Part shown: positions 22,901 to 34,220 of the stretch, in pieces
Layout: each line of letters starts with the position of its first letter
Position numbering within the stretch: the stretch's first letter is position 1
Origin: Triticum aestivum
Lineage: Eukaryota > Streptophyta > Magnoliopsida > Poales > Poaceae
Assembly: GCF_018294505.1 (NCBI RefSeq)
Contig: NC_057808.1
Location: forward strand, 353,077,114-353,141,113
Length of the DNA stretch: 64,000 bases
Direction: 5' to 3'
Notes under the pieces: model-generated
The model's database searches: none
What the model was told of the DNA's origin: nothing
The model's input: only the letters and a program-made list of their open reading frames with translations
Translations under genes and position numbers: made by a program

Positions 22901-24474
22901 GTATCCGTCATCCCGAGTCGGGAGGCGCCCTCGCGATCCGTAGATCGATCTGGTGTGTCTTGCTCTGCTGTCCAATTCCTGCCGAAGGTCGTATGTATGT
23001 TCCTGAGATGGTCTGTCCCTGTGTTTACGAGGCGGTGGGGCGGGCTGTTTTTGGCCTGAGTTGCCGTTTTATCCCGACCACGGGGTGGTCGGTCCGCCGC
23101 ACTATCCCAGCCACATGGTGGTCGGTCCTCATTTTTTGAGGGAGGTATGAGATCTGGTGCCTCCTCATCAAACTGAGGTAGCAGTCTACGCTTTGGGTAA
23201 CTCTTGGCTGGGCGCTTGAGGCCGTATTCTTCGGCTGCCAGGACATCGGTCCATTTGTCGATAAGTAGGTCTTGATCGGCTTGGAGCTGCTGCTGCTTTT
23301 TCTTCATGCTTCTGGCAGTAGCTATTAGCTGGCGCTTGGAGTGCTCCTGCTCTTTGGGTGCTTCAGGCACGATGAAATCCTCGCTGCCGAGGCTCTCCTC
23401 ATCTTCGGAGACTGGACGATAACTATCATCATCCGGGTCATTGGGCATGGCCTGTTTATCAGGGTCATCTTGCCCGTTCTCTTGCTCCTCCTGTTCGGAT
23501 GCAGCTCCAACAGGGTCTTCATTGTTTTCGGCGTCGCCCAGAGTACTATTTTCTCTGGTGGCAGTGTTGCCATCTTTTGAGCGACGAGGCTTAGAGCGGC
23601 GTTTAGGGCGCCGGTGCTTGGAATGTGTCTGAGATGGTTTATTCGCGACTGGATCTTCTTTGTCGTCGCCAGATCCTTTAGGTGTATCAACCATATACAC
23701 GTCGTACGAAGAGGTGGCCGTCCAACGTCCAGTGAATGGCGGGTCTTAGTCCTACTCCTTGTCGGCATCGTCGTCCATACCGTCGATGTATTCGGAGCCA
23801 TAATCGAGCTCGGCGGTTAAGTCTTCGACAGTAGCTATGAAGTGGGTGGCGGGTGGGAAGCAAAATTCCCCATCATCAGCCTCTAACTCGAACCGAACAT
23901 AATTCGGCTGCGAGTCCTTCTCCAAGGACAAATTCTTTAAAGAGTTCAGCACATTGCCCAAAGGTGAGTGCTGGAAGACGTCTGCGGCACTGAATTCGAA
24001 GATCGATAACCGATCTAGCTCGGTGTCCGCAGGCATACACGGTCCGGAACTTGTAGCCGGAGACGGGTCCGAAGTTCCGTTGACGCAAATATTGCAAGGT
24101 GTTGAGTCCGTGTGCGGCTCCAACGCCACGGACTCTATGGCTTTGGATGGCACGATCTGCTCTGGTTCTGAGGCCATTGCAGCAACAGGAACCATCTCCT
24201 GGATGTGATCCGATGACCGATTTAAGTCATGTTCATCGGAGCGAGGGGGAGCGATCGCCGCGGTCTCAAATCCATTGAAGATCAAGTCTCCACGGATATC
24301 CGTGGCGTAGTTCAAGCTTCCAAATCTGACCTGATGGCCAGGGGCATAGCTATCGACCTGCTCCAGATGGCCAAGCGAGTTGGCCCGCAGTACGAAGCCG
24401 CCGAACACAAAAATCTGTCCGGGGATGAAGGTTCCTCCTTGGACAGCGTCATTATCGACGATTGAAGGGGCCAT
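22901..24474 (-). pseudogene. F gag, N-terminal part
   Basis: Start ATG at 24474 (MAPSIVDNDAVQGGTFIPGQ), 48 bp after the 5' LTR. The frame is open to a TAG at 23752-23754 with a second stop (TAA) two codons on, then open again to the Copia insertion. The first part is a non-conserved N-terminal region; the second is acidic and basic low-complexity sequence (SKHRRPKRRSKPRRSKDGN, then EDEESLGSEDF) leading to the capsid continued at 13295. Two adjacent stops are unlikely to allow read-through. Confidence 0.75.
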
Positions 24475-24521
24475 CGAACATTTTTTCAACGGCACAGTGG
24501 AACTCTCAATGAAAGCACCAA

Positions 24522-25001
24522 TGTCGGTGTCAAAACCGGCGGATCTCAGGTAGGGGGTCCCGAACTGTGCGTCTAGGATCGATGGTAACAAGAGACCGGG
24601 GACACGATGTTTACCTAGGTTCGGGCCCTCTCTATGGAGGTAATACCCTACTTCCTGCTTGATTGATCTTGATGAATATGAGTGTTACAAGAGTTGATCT
24701 ACCACGAGATCGTAATGGCTAAACCCTAGAAGTCTAGCCTGTATGACTACGGTAATGTGTATATCCTTTCCGGACTAACCCCTCCGGTTTATATAGACAC
24801 CAGGGGGACCTAGGGTTTACATAGAGTCGGTTATATAAGAAGGAATCTTCATAATCGGTCGCCAAGCTTGCCTTCCACGCCAAGTAGAGTCCAATCCGTA
24901 CACGGGTACAGTCTTCGGCCTCATGTCTTCGCAGCCCATCAGTCCGGCCCAATGGATAATAGGCCGGACCCCCGAGGACCCCTTAGTCCAGGACTCCCTC
25001 A
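24522..25001 (-). repeat. 5' LTR of Gypsy F (480 bp)
   Basis: On minus it starts TGAGGGAGTCCTGGAC at 25001 and ends TTTTGACACCGACA at 24522. A TATATAAA box (24788-24795) precedes the probable start of transcription. The following TTGGTGCTTTCATTGAGAG (24503-24521) is the presumed primer site. The right flank is the gag of element E. Confidence 0.8.
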
Positions 25002-25534
25002 GTGGGTGGTGGCGATAGCTGCCGGGACCGTGGCGCGCTTCGACTTCTAACCATGTTAGAAGGAGCTCTATCACGGCCCAGCAGCTGCGTGCCATTTTCG
25101 CTAGCACTTCGGCGGGCATGCTGGACTCCTTCGTCCCACAGATGATGCACATGACTCTTCCCCCGGCGGCGGCCGGGGTCTCCAGCGTGGTGGCGCTGCT
25201 CGTCGCGCGCATCCTGTGAAGAGCGCGTTGTGGGCGCCGGCGTAGGCATCTTGGTGGTTGCTGCGCCACCCGCGGGTGGCACAGCGACACTCCTGGAGGG
25301 CCCCGCGCTGCCTGCGGGGGCCCCAGCCCCATCTTTGGATTTGGCGATGTTCGGCCCGTCGTTCGGCGCACGAATGACGCCGCTCGCCAGGCTCTGACTG
25401 CCAGAGCTATGCCGGTGCTCGCGGGCCGCGGCTCGGGTTCTGTCCGCGACCGGCCCGCTGCTCGTCTGCACTTGCACGGGCCGTTCGTCTCCCGACGAGC
25501 CGATCGCTGTGATCGTCTTCTTCTTGGGAGCCAT
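25002..25534 (-). pseudogene. E gag, N-terminal fragment
   Basis: ATG at 25534 (CCATGG context) begins MAPKKKTITAIGSSGDERPV, a basic, Ser/Pro/Ala-rich start. Farther on, a second frame is more protein-like (VMCIICGTKESSMPAEVLAK), so a frameshift near 25200 is likely. It ends at the LTR of F. No conserved domain is reached. Confidence 0.5.
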
Positions 25535-25608
25535 GGCGATAAAAAACCGCTAGGCTAACTGCTAAATCAGATTCTCACGACTGCGCCCCCTACCTGGCGC
25601 GCCAAAGA

Positions 25609-26758
25609 TGTCGGTGGGAACGACACCTATGGGATCACTGGAATCCCTTCTACGGTTGGCGGGCGCGGGGTCGTCAGAGGAGCAGGTCTAACAGGAAGCA
25701 CACAGATCGTTTACCCAGGTTCGGGCCGCGAGGATGCGTAATACCCTAGTCCTGCTTTGGTGGATGTATTGAGTGTTCTTGAGTTCTTGAGCTAGCTACG
25801 GGGTGTGACTTGCCCAAAGGAGCCGAATCCCCCTCCAGTATGCCATGGGCCTCCTTTTATAGTCGAAAGGGGCTGCCACAGTGGCACACACGAGGTCGAA
25901 AGGTCTACAGTGCTGCGATCTTATCGCCCGTATTACAGGACAAGATGCATTTAATGCATCACTTAGGTGTCCCTTAGCTTCATCGGGGACGGGAACGGGG
26001 CCTGTCCCATCCGTCGCCGCCTCGCCTTGCTTCGACACGCGCCTAGGCCAGCGATGCATGTGACGCCATGTAGGCAGACAGGCAGCTGAGGTGGCGCGCT
26101 GGTAGGGTCTTCACGAAGATCTGCATGCCACCACACAGGTGCTTGCTGAATTGGTGTAGAGGCTGCCCGTCGCCACGCAGGTGCCTGCCCAGCTGGTTGA
26201 GCTAGCAGCTGCTTGGGGACGGCGGTGGAGTCTTGGCTGGTGCGGGCCCGGCAGTGGCCCCGCTGATGCCCTCGGCAAGGGCCTTGCCGGGGGCCCGGCA
26301 GGGGTCTTGCCGTGGCATTGCAGTCGTCCCCGGCAAGGCGCTTGCCGGGTGTATTGTGGATCTGCTCAGCTAGGATCCCGCCGAGGGTCGCCATCTTCTG
26401 GTCCTCATCTGATCTCACATGTTTATGATCTTGACAAAGATCTGCATGCCACCACGGAGGTGCCTCCCGAGCCTTGGTCCCAACGTAGTCGTTGGCAGCG
26501 TTTGGAAATCTTGGGCTCAAGGGTGGCCCACTCCGCTGGTGTTGGGCGAGCTGCCCGGAAAGGCTCTTGCCGGGGGAACCTGCTTCGCCCCCTGCTCTTC
26601 GGGTTCTTGGTCTTGGCATTGCCTTGCTTATCTTAGGCTTTGGCTTTTCTCCGGCTTCCCTCCTTTGCCCTGCTACGTGCGGCCGTGGCGCGCGGCTCTG
26701 ACTGCCCGTGCACAAGTAAAGGGGTCAAAAGGAGAGCCCCTACTTTTGTACACCGACA
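25609..26758 (-). repeat. 5' LTR of element E (1150 bp)
   Basis: Termini on minus are TGTCGGTGTACAAAAGTAGG (26758) and GGTGTCGTTCCCACCGACA (25609). A TATA box CTATAAAAGG lies at 25853-25862, with a leader containing GGCCCGAACCTGGGTAAACG. The U3 part holds a hairpin cluster at 26273-26349 and two copies of GATCTGCATGCCACCAC (about 26120 and 26441). Confidence 0.8.
26273..26349. repeat. Hairpin-forming GC-rich cluster in LTR E
   Basis: CGGCAAGG-G-CCTTGCCG (26273-26289) is a perfect 8-bp inverted repeat with one central base. CCCGGCAAG-GCG-CTTGCCGGG (26329-26349) is a second one with 9-bp arms. Further CTTGCCGGG and CCCGGCA copies lie between and near 26570. Confidence 0.75.
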
Positions 26759-27016
26759 ATGTGAGTTAGTAGGGATTGCCATGCAACATATGCACTAGAG
26801 CTATAAGTTTATGAAAGCTCAAAAAGAAAACTAAGTGGGTGTGCATCCAACTTGCTTTCTCATGAAGACCTAGGGCAATTTGAGGAAGCCCATCGTTGGA
26901 ATATACAAGCCGAGTTCTATAATGAAAATTCCCACTAGTATATGAAAGTGACAACATAGGAGACTCTTTATCATGGAGATCATGGTGCTACTTTGAAGCA
27001 CAAGTATGGAAAAATG

Positions 27017-27160
27017 ATAGTAACATTGCCCCTTCTCTCTTTTTCTCTCATTTTTCTTTTTTTCTCTTCTTTTTTCTTTTCTTTTCTTTCTTCTTTTTTT
27101 TCTTTATTCTCATCTTTTTTTATTTCTTTTTTTCTTTTCTTTTTCTTTTTTTCCTCACAT
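27017..27160. repeat. Pyrimidine-rich tract
   Basis: Plus strand is almost purely T and C (irregular CTTTTT and TCTTTT units); the element's sense strand is therefore a long purine run. A 60-residue open frame rich in Phe and Ser is a composition artefact. Confidence 0.8.
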
Positions 27161-27918
27161 GGGACAATGCTCTAATAATGAAGATCATCATACTTCTATT
27201 TACTTACAACTCAAAAAATTACAACTTGGTACTAGAACAAGATATGACTCTATATGAATGCCTTCGGCGGTGTACCGGGATGTGCAATGAATCAAGAGTG
27301 ACATGTATAAAAATGATGAAAGGTGGCTTTGCCACAAATACGATGTCAACTACATGATCGTGCAAAGCAATATGACAATGATGGTGCGTGTCATAATAAA
27401 CGGAACGGTGGAAAGTTGCATGGCAATATATCTCCGAATGGCTATGGAAATGCCATAATAGGTAGGTATGGTGGCTGTTTTGAGGAAGGTATATGGTGGT
27501 TTTATGGTACCGGCGAAATTTGCGTGGCACAAGAGAGGCTAGCAATGGTGGAAGGGTGAGAGTGCGTATAATCCATGGACTTAACATTAGTCATAAAGAA
27601 CTCACATACTTATTGCAAAAATCTATTAGTCATCGAAACAAAGTACTACGCGCATGCTCCTAGGGGGGTAGACTGGTAGGAAAAGACCATCGCTCGTCCC
27701 CAACCGCCACTCATAAGGAAGACAATCAAAAAAATATCTCATGCTCCAACTTCGTTACATAACGGTTCACCATACGTACATGCTACGGGACTCACAAACC
27801 TTAACACAAGTATTTCTCAAATTTAAAACTGCTCACTAGCATGACTCTAATATCACCATCTTCATATCTCAAAACAATTATAAGGAATCAAACTTCTCAT
27901 AGTATTCAATGCACTTTA

Positions 27919-28244
27919 CTAGCAATGTGCCCGTGCGTTGCAACAGATCCAAAGTAGAATAGTACTTGTTCACAAATTTGAAAGAAAACACTCTTGTTTA
28001 TATATATATACACCACTAAAAAATATTACGTTTCACTCTAAATATATTTCTCTGGCTGTTTTGATGAGGTGAGGTAGGGATGTGGTTGCTTCCAAGATAA
28101 TAAGGGATTTTCTGTAAATTGGAGCCGAGAAGTGGGCTATTGCTGCAAAAATGCCACAACTTGCCTCACAACCATTAGATGGTCAGAAACGACGGATGGC
28201 AGACACACCATCATCACCAACTGAGTCTTTTATAAGAGCAGAGA
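27919..28244 (-). mobile_element. Small non-autonomous Helitron (326 bp)
   Basis: On minus it begins TCTCTGCTCTTATAAAAG at 28244, directly after a host A, and ends TTGCAACGCACGGGCACATT followed by GCTAG at 27919, directly before a host T. A TC start, CTAG end, A|T insertion site, no target duplication and a pre-terminal GC hairpin region (arm GCACGGGC; the partner arm is mutated) fit a Helitron. There is no coding capacity. Confidence 0.6.
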
Positions 28245-29380
28245 TATGAAAGTTTTTATTATATCCCTCTTGGATGCCTATCATATTAGGACTAAATTTA
28301 TAACCAAGGCAAACTACTATGCTGTTTAGAGACTCTCAAAATAATATAAGTGAAGCACGAGAGTTCATCAATTTCTATAAAATAAAGTCACCGCCGTGCT
28401 CTAAAAAGGTATAAGTGAAGCACTAGAGCAAAATTATCTAGCTCAAAAGATATAAGTGAAGCACATAGAGTATTCTGATAAATCACGATTCATGCGTGTC
28501 TCTCTCAAAAGGTGTGTACATCAAGGATGATTGTGGCAAACTAAAAAGCTAAGACTCAAATCATACAAGACGCTCCAAGAAAAAGAGATATCATGTGGTG
28601 AATAAAAATATAGCTTCAAGTAAAGTTACCGATAGATGAAGACGAAAGAGGGGATGCCTTCCCAAGGCATCCCCAAGCTTAGGCTCTTGGTATCCTTGGA
28701 TATTACCTTGGGGTGCCTTGGGCATCCCCAAGCTTAGGCTCTTGCCACTCTTTATTCCATAGTCCATCAAATCCTTACCCAAAACTTGAAAACTTGACAA
28801 CACAAAACTCAACAAAAAATCTCATAAGCCCCGTTAGTATAAGAAAATAAATCACCACTTTTGGTACTGTTGTGAACTCATTCTTTATTTGTGTAATATC
28901 TACTGTATTCCAACTTTTCCATGGTTTATACCCCCCGATACGAGCCATAGGTTCATCAAAATAAGCAAACAATACAAAGAAAACAGAACTTGTCAAAAAT
29001 AGAACAGTCTGTAGCAATCTGGATATTTCAAATACTTCTGTAACTCCAAAAATTCTGAAAAATTCGGACGACCTAGGTAATTTGTTTATTAATCTTCTGC
29101 AAAAATAATCAATATTTATCACGCTTCTGTGATTTTTAACAATTCTGGGATTGAGCACAAAAGTTTCTGTTTTTCAGCAAGATCAAATCAACTATCACCG
29201 TAAGCTATCCCAAAGGTCTTACTTGGCACAAACACTAATTAAAACACAAAACCACATCTAACCAGACGCTAGATGAAAAATTTATTGCAAAACATAACCT
29301 AAAAAGCAAAAAAAATTGGGTCGCCTCCCAACAAGCGCTATTGTTTAACGCCCTTAGCTAAGCATAAAACACGAATAGAT

Positions 29381-29683
29381 CTAAGCATTCTCATTTTTGG
29401 TATGCAATCCTCCAATTGTGCACTTATAATTCTTAGGAGATTCTTTAGTTTTATAAATGATCAAACTCCTAGGCAAGAAATCAAGAATTTCATTCGTGGC
29501 AATATGTCCCTTAATAATATCAAAAAAATCGGGGTGAACACTTATGAATTTGAGATCTTTATTATCTTTACTAGAGGATTCACCCTTATCCTTAGGAACA
29601 TAAATAAACTTGGCAACCTTAGTAGGAGGAGGCTTTTGAGTAGTTTTGACGGAGGAAAAAGCCTAACCCAAGTTGGTAATAAT
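29381..29683 (-). pseudogene. 3' part of the gag-like gene of element A
   Basis: This continues the frame cut by B: after TNLG and a TAG (replacing Gln) it reads AFSSVKTTQKPPPTKVAKFI, then VPKDKGESSSKDNKDLKFIS, and ends GGLHTKNENA with a TAG at 29381-29383. The end of the coding region in L is similar (GLHTKDGNT). No enzymatic motif is visible. Confidence 0.7.
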
Positions 29684-30280
29684 TGACGATGACATGTATC
29701 TAGGGTAGGGTCTTAGGCCCGACCTAGACACCCTACCCAAGGACACTGCCCTAAAGTCAAAGACATTGCAAGTCCAACAGAAGGCAACAGAAGATACCGA
29801 CTGAAATCACCATGGAGTGCAATCCACTCGACATCATATTTCACTCGGATACCTCAATTCCATTCGACCACAGAAACGTCACTCGACCATACGAAGAACC
29901 ACTCGAAGTACAGAAGATCTAAAGCCACCCCGGGATGGCAACGGTCAGGCGTTCACTCCGTAGTCATCAAGACCATTAATAGCTGGCGTTATCAGTAACG
30001 CCCCTGTCTTAACTCACATTGAACCATGTTTAACCGAGGGCTGGAGGGACCTAACGCACTCTATATAAGCCACCCCCCTCCTCTGGCACAGGGGTTCGCA
30101 CCCCTATAACTCTCACGCATAATCCAGTTGACAAGCCTTCGGGCACTGAGACATAGGATCGTTACCTCCTCCGAGAGGGGCCTGAACTCGTAAAACTTGC
30201 GTGTACAACCTCGCCGTAGCTAGGGCCTTGCCTACTCCTACGTACCCCCTACTCTAACTGTCAGACTCACTCCCACGACA
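29684..30280 (+). repeat. 5' LTR of element B (597 bp)
   Basis: It begins TGACGATGACATGTATC and ends CACTCCCACGACA. The TATATAAG box at 30062-30069 precedes a leader with ACAACCTCGCCGTAGC and CCTACGTACCCCC. The primer-site region GTTGGTGCCCACCGTGGGGC follows at 30281-30300. Confidence 0.88.
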
Positions 30281-30300
30281 GTTGGTGCCCACCGTGGGGC
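30281..30300 (+). other. Primer-binding-site region of element B
   Basis: GTTGGTGCCCACCGTGGGGC directly follows the LTR end. Its position is that of the minus-strand primer site; I cannot name the tRNA. Confidence 0.55.
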
Positions 30301-30352
30301 AGGTGTCTTAGCGACTTCCGGTGAGGTTGCAGTTTTTCCGATCTCCATCATC

Positions 30353-32300
30353 ATGGTTTCCGGCGGTGGTTTGTCCCTGGGCCACGAGGTCCGCCTCGGA
30401 GCTCTCGTTTTCATCGCCGACGACTCCGCCTGGCTCCAAGAAGCCCCCCTCGATGTCAAGACTCTCCCCGTCCGTGGGGCAATGCACTTCCACGCGTGCA
30501 CTCGCGGCGTCCTTTTGCGGCAGCCGTCGTCCCAGTATCGGTCGGCTCCCACGGCATCTTCGCTCCCCGCTGTTCACCGTCGCAAGCAATCTGGTCGATC
30601 GCGGCTCCAGCGGTGGGTGAAGCATGCGGTGGCTCGACAGTCGACCACCCCTCAGGTCGCGGCGATTGAGCCCGACGAATCTCTCTAAGGATTGTTCGAT
30701 TTGCCGGCTGGTCACTCAGACACTCTTTTCGAGTGCGAGAGCAATAATCCAGCGACAGAAGTTCTCATGGTCGACTCCCCGTGCAGCCCGCCCGGATTTC
30801 GTTGCGGCGGCGGCAGAGACGACCCGGTGCGTGATCACGACGAATACTATCCCCAAGCTCTCACTGCGGAGCAAAGGGAGGAGCTGCATCACCGCAACGT
30901 CCAGGCGCTCCAGACCCCCATCGTTGGGGAGACCTCTGAGGCTCGGGCCCTGGAGGCTGCGCGCTTGGCCACCTTGGCTGAGCGTACGCGTCTGGAGAAT
31001 CTCCAATAGTCACTTGATGAACGCGCCCTCGGCAGATCCCTGAATCCAGTCGACGGCCACTACTACTGTTTCCGCCTGAACCTCAGGTATACCATACTCC
31101 GATTCAAAATGTCGCAGCAGCCGCACACATAGCAGAGTCAATTCAGCCGTCTCGTTCAGAAGCTGGTAGAGGTTTGCTGCAGATCCGGGCGCTGCTCCGA
31201 GGAGCTGGAGAACAAAACTCGGCTGTTTCTCAGTCGCGTAACAGAATTCATATCAGATATGTGGTTGCAGACACAGTTCAGTCGACACATAGTCCAAGAT
31301 CGCCTCCGCGGCGTGAGGACCGTGGTCACAGCCAGGATGAGTATCTGGGTCAGGGCCACGGGTAGTGTAATCATCGATATCCCCGTGATGACCACCATCG
31401 AGTGCTTTTGTCCCCTCCGAGGGGCGGGTCGTACGCGCCCCGGCGGTATGACGATAGGCACCCGTATGGTGATGAGCGGAGAGCTCCAGTCGACCCAAGA
31501 GAGCCTGGGTTCGACGTGAGATCACTCCTCGTGCAGGATTTGGTCGACAGGGGCTGAGCACACAGAGAAGGACAAGACAAAGACCATATCCGAGTGGAAG
31601 CAGAGCATTTGTTTCTGGGCCCGATTGTTTTAGTAGAGCCATCTTAGCTGCTGAAATCCCTCCCAACTTCAGGTTAGCAACGGGAGTGAGTAAGTTCACC
31701 GGTGAGTCAAAGCCCGACACATGGCTGGAAGATTACTGAGTGGCAGTGCAGATTGGTGGAGGCAATGATGATGTAGCCATGAAGCACCTCCCCCAGATGC
31801 TTGAGGGTTCATCCAGGGCCTGGCTGAATCAATTGGTCCCTGGAAGTATTTTCTGTTGGGATGAGTTAGCCCGAGTGTTCGTCAAAACATTCAAGGGCAC
31901 TTGCAAGTGACCTGCTGGGCTGATTAAATTACAGCATTGCGTCCAGAAACTGAATGAGACTTTGAGAGATTACATCCAGAGATGGACTAACCTTCATCAT
32001 ACAGTAGAGAATGTGTCACAGCACCAAGCAGTTTGCGCCTTCAAACAGGGCGTCCGATACAGAGAGCTCAACCTAAAGTTCGGTCGCTCAGGAGACACGT
32101 CTCTAGCCCGAATGATGGAAATAGCCACTCAGTATGCTAACAGTGAAGAAGAATACCGACTCCACATTGGCAAGGGAAAACCAGTCGACCAGGACGCCAG
32201 CGGTGGAAATTTCGGTCGGAAGCAAAAGTGCAAAGCTGAACCTGGAGGTCCTGTTGAGGCCGCAGTTTTGAATCAAGGAAAGTTCAAAGGGAAAGCCTAA
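30353..32300 (+). pseudogene. B gag
   Basis: The N-terminal frame 30353-30688 (VSGGGLSLGHEVRLGALVF) is followed by low-complexity sequence in shifting frames. The capsid domain lies at about 31685-32150: SKFTGESKPDTWLEDY, TGA, VAVQIGGGNDDVAMKHLPQM, SRAWLNQLVPGSIFCWDELA, a second TGA, then LNETLRDYIQRWTNLHHTVE. Both TGA stops probably replace CGA. The end is a basic linker (GRKQKCKAEPGG) without a clear zinc knuckle. Confidence 0.8.
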
Positions 32301-32578
32301 AGGGCCGTGGATCCCCAAAAAGGTGAAAGATCAATCGAGCAACGACGTTCTTGATTTACCGTGTCACATACACACTCAAAACGATGAAGAGGGTAACTTG
32401 ATTCCGCCCAAGCATACCACTCGATAGTGTCGACTCTTGATTCAGAGTTTCCGAGAGGGTCGGCCCAGTGAGAAGGAATCTGATAAGGAGGAGGAAAAAT
32501 AGGAAGATGATGGTTACCCGAAGGTCAATGCTACCTTGGTGATTTTTGCTGACATAGAGAGCAATAGTCGACTGAAAG

Positions 32579-32790
32579 TAATTAACAGAGAAGTGAACAT
32601 GGTTGCTCCGGCAACCACGACGTATTTGAAGTGGTCGAAGACTCCTATTACATTCGACTAGTCTGACCACCCCGTGCACGTTGCTAATTAACAGAGAAGT
32701 GAACATGGTTGCTCCGGCAACCACGACGTATTTGAAGTGGTCGAAGACTCCTATTACATTCGACTAGTCTGACCACCCCGTGCACGTTGC
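32579..32790 (+). repeat. Exact 106-bp tandem duplication in B
   Basis: The unit starting TAATTAACAGAGAAGTGAAC occurs at 32579-32684 and again, identical, at 32685-32790. Since 106 is not a multiple of three, it shifts the frame entering the protease. Confidence 0.93.
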
Positions 32791-33430
32791 TACCCCTGGG
32801 CGGCAAGTGTTGGTGGTCGACCCAGTCGTTGGGGGCGCCCGACTGACTAAAGTCCTTATGGATGGTGGCAGTGGTTTGAACATTTTGTACGCTGAGACCC
32901 TCCAAGGGATGGGCATTCCGATGTCTAAACTCAGCGAGAGTAATATGCAGTTCCATGGTGTCATCCTCGGAAAGAAGGCAAAGTCACTCGGACAGATTGC
33001 TCTTGATGTGGTTTTTGGTGATTCCAAGAATTACCGCAAGGAGAAGTTCACATTTAAGGTGGTGGATTTCCATAGTGCATACCATGCTATTCTGGGCAGG
33101 CCCGCATATGCTCGTTTCGTGGCTCGACCATGTTACGTATATCTCAAGTTGAAGATGCCTGGGCCCAGAGGCATGATCACAATCACAGGGAGTCGGCAAC
33201 GAGCAGAAGAGTGCCTCCAGAAAGGATCAAAGATTGTTGACGAGCATATGGCAGCAGTAGAAATGGAAGAATACAAGAAGAGTGCAGATCCGAGTGATTT
33301 GTTGCGAGCTAAGAAGCCTGCTTCAGAGTCTGCATTTCAGTCAGCCGGAGAGACAAAGCCTATCCACATTCACCCAGAAGACCCCAATGCTGCTCCAACT
33401 CACATCACAAAAACACTCGACAGCAAATAG
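32780..33430 (+). pseudogene. B aspartic protease region
   Basis: This open frame of 216 codons begins in the second copy of the duplication. It contains the retroviral-type protease motif TKVLMDGGSGLNILYAETLQ and later FHSAYHAILGRPAYARFVAR and LKLKMPGPRGMITITG. It stops at 33428-33430, just before RT in the same frame. The active-site D-G-G is unusual but shared by the protease of F, so it is probably lineage-typical. Confidence 0.85.
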
Positions 33431-34220
33431 GAAGAAGCGCTCATCCAGTTCCTCCGTGAGAACTGGGACATCTTCGCATGGAAACCATCAGACATGCCAG
33501 GTGTACCCAGGGGACTAGTTGAGCACCATTTACGTGTCGACCCAAAAGCAAAACCCGTCAAGGAACACCACCGTCGGTGCGTTGTGGATAAGAGAAAGGC
33601 AATTGGCGAAGAAGTGGCTCGGCTCCTTGCAGCCGAGTTCATTCGAGAAATATACCACTCCGAGTGGCTCGCCAAAATCGTCATGGTCCCCAAGAAAGAT
33701 GATTCACTTCGTATGTGTATCGATTTCAAGCACATCAATCGGGCCTGCCCGAAGGATCACTTCCCTCTCCCCCGCATCGACCAGATTGTCGACTCAACTG
33801 TGGGGTGTGAGCGTTTGTCCTTTTTGGACGCGTATTCCGGGTACCATCAGATCTAACTGTATGGACCCGATGAAATAAAAACGGCCTTCATCACCCCATT
33901 CGGGTGCTTTTGTTATGTTACCATGCCCTTTGGTCTCAAGAATGCTAGTGCCACGTCCATGCACATGATTTAGAAGTGCCTGCTCACTCAAATCAGTCGA
34001 AACATGGAAGCATACATGGATGGTATCGTGGTCAAGTCACGCAAAGGTTCCAACCTGCTGACTGACCTTGCTGAAAACATTTGCCAACCTAAGAAGATAT
34101 GATATCAAGCTCAATCCGTCGAAGTGCACATTCAGAGTCCCAGGAGGAAAGTTACTCGGTTTTCTCGTTTCCGAATGAGGGATCGACGCAAACCTGGAAA
34201 AGATTGGAGCAATCCTCCGA
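33431..34220 (+). pseudogene. B reverse transcriptase
   Basis: It reads NWDIFAWKPSDMPGVPRGLV, WLAKIVMVPKKDDSLRMCID, LSFLDAYSGYHQI, a TAA, TAFITPFGCFCYVTMPFGLK, a TAG at HMI|KCLLTQ, then MEAYMDGIVVKSR. The active-site motif expected to be Y-x-D-D is Y-M-D-G (34013-34024), so the second catalytic Asp is lost. A frameshift follows near 34085. The enzyme is inactive. Confidence 0.88.

Larger units (their letters stand above)
11522..25001 (-). mobile_element. Element F: Gypsy LTR retrotransposon, 5' half, split by Copia G
   Basis: F has a short 5' LTR (24522-25001), a long gag (24474-22901 and 13295-12250) and protease, then is cut at 11521 by H; RT onward is outside the window. Copia G occupies 13296-22900. 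F itself interrupts the gag of E. The LTR start TGAGGGAGTCCTGGAC and the leader TTGGTGCTTTCATTGAGAG are familiar from abundant Triticeae Gypsy families, perhaps Fatima-like, but I am not sure of the name. Confidence 0.8.
25002..26758 (-). mobile_element. Element E: Tat-type Gypsy, 5' LTR and start of gag
   Basis: E has a 1150-bp LTR (25609-26758), a leader beginning TCTTTGGCGCGCCAGGTAGG and a gag N-terminus, cut at 25001 by F. E is inserted into the 3' untranslated region of Athila element A. The rest of E is left of the window. Confidence 0.75.
26759..29380 (-). other. 3' untranslated region of element A
   Basis: There is no coding sequence. It contains, on plus, a pyrimidine tract (27017-27160), the small Helitron at 27919-28244, the repeated phrase GGCATCCCCAAGCTTAGGCT (about 28665 and 28722) and, next to the gag stop, the conserved segment whose minus reading is TAGCGCTTGTTGGGAGGCGA (about 29318-29345). 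The same segment follows the last gene of L near 63510. Small frames here are not credible. Confidence 0.65.

Noticed and set aside
23701..23760. Programmed read-through of stops in the gag of F
   Set aside because: Two stops of different type lie two codons apart and other stops occur downstream; ordinary decay is simpler.
26993..27175. 60-codon frame rich in Phe and Ser
   Set aside because: A translation of a T/C tract; no start context, no homologous feature.
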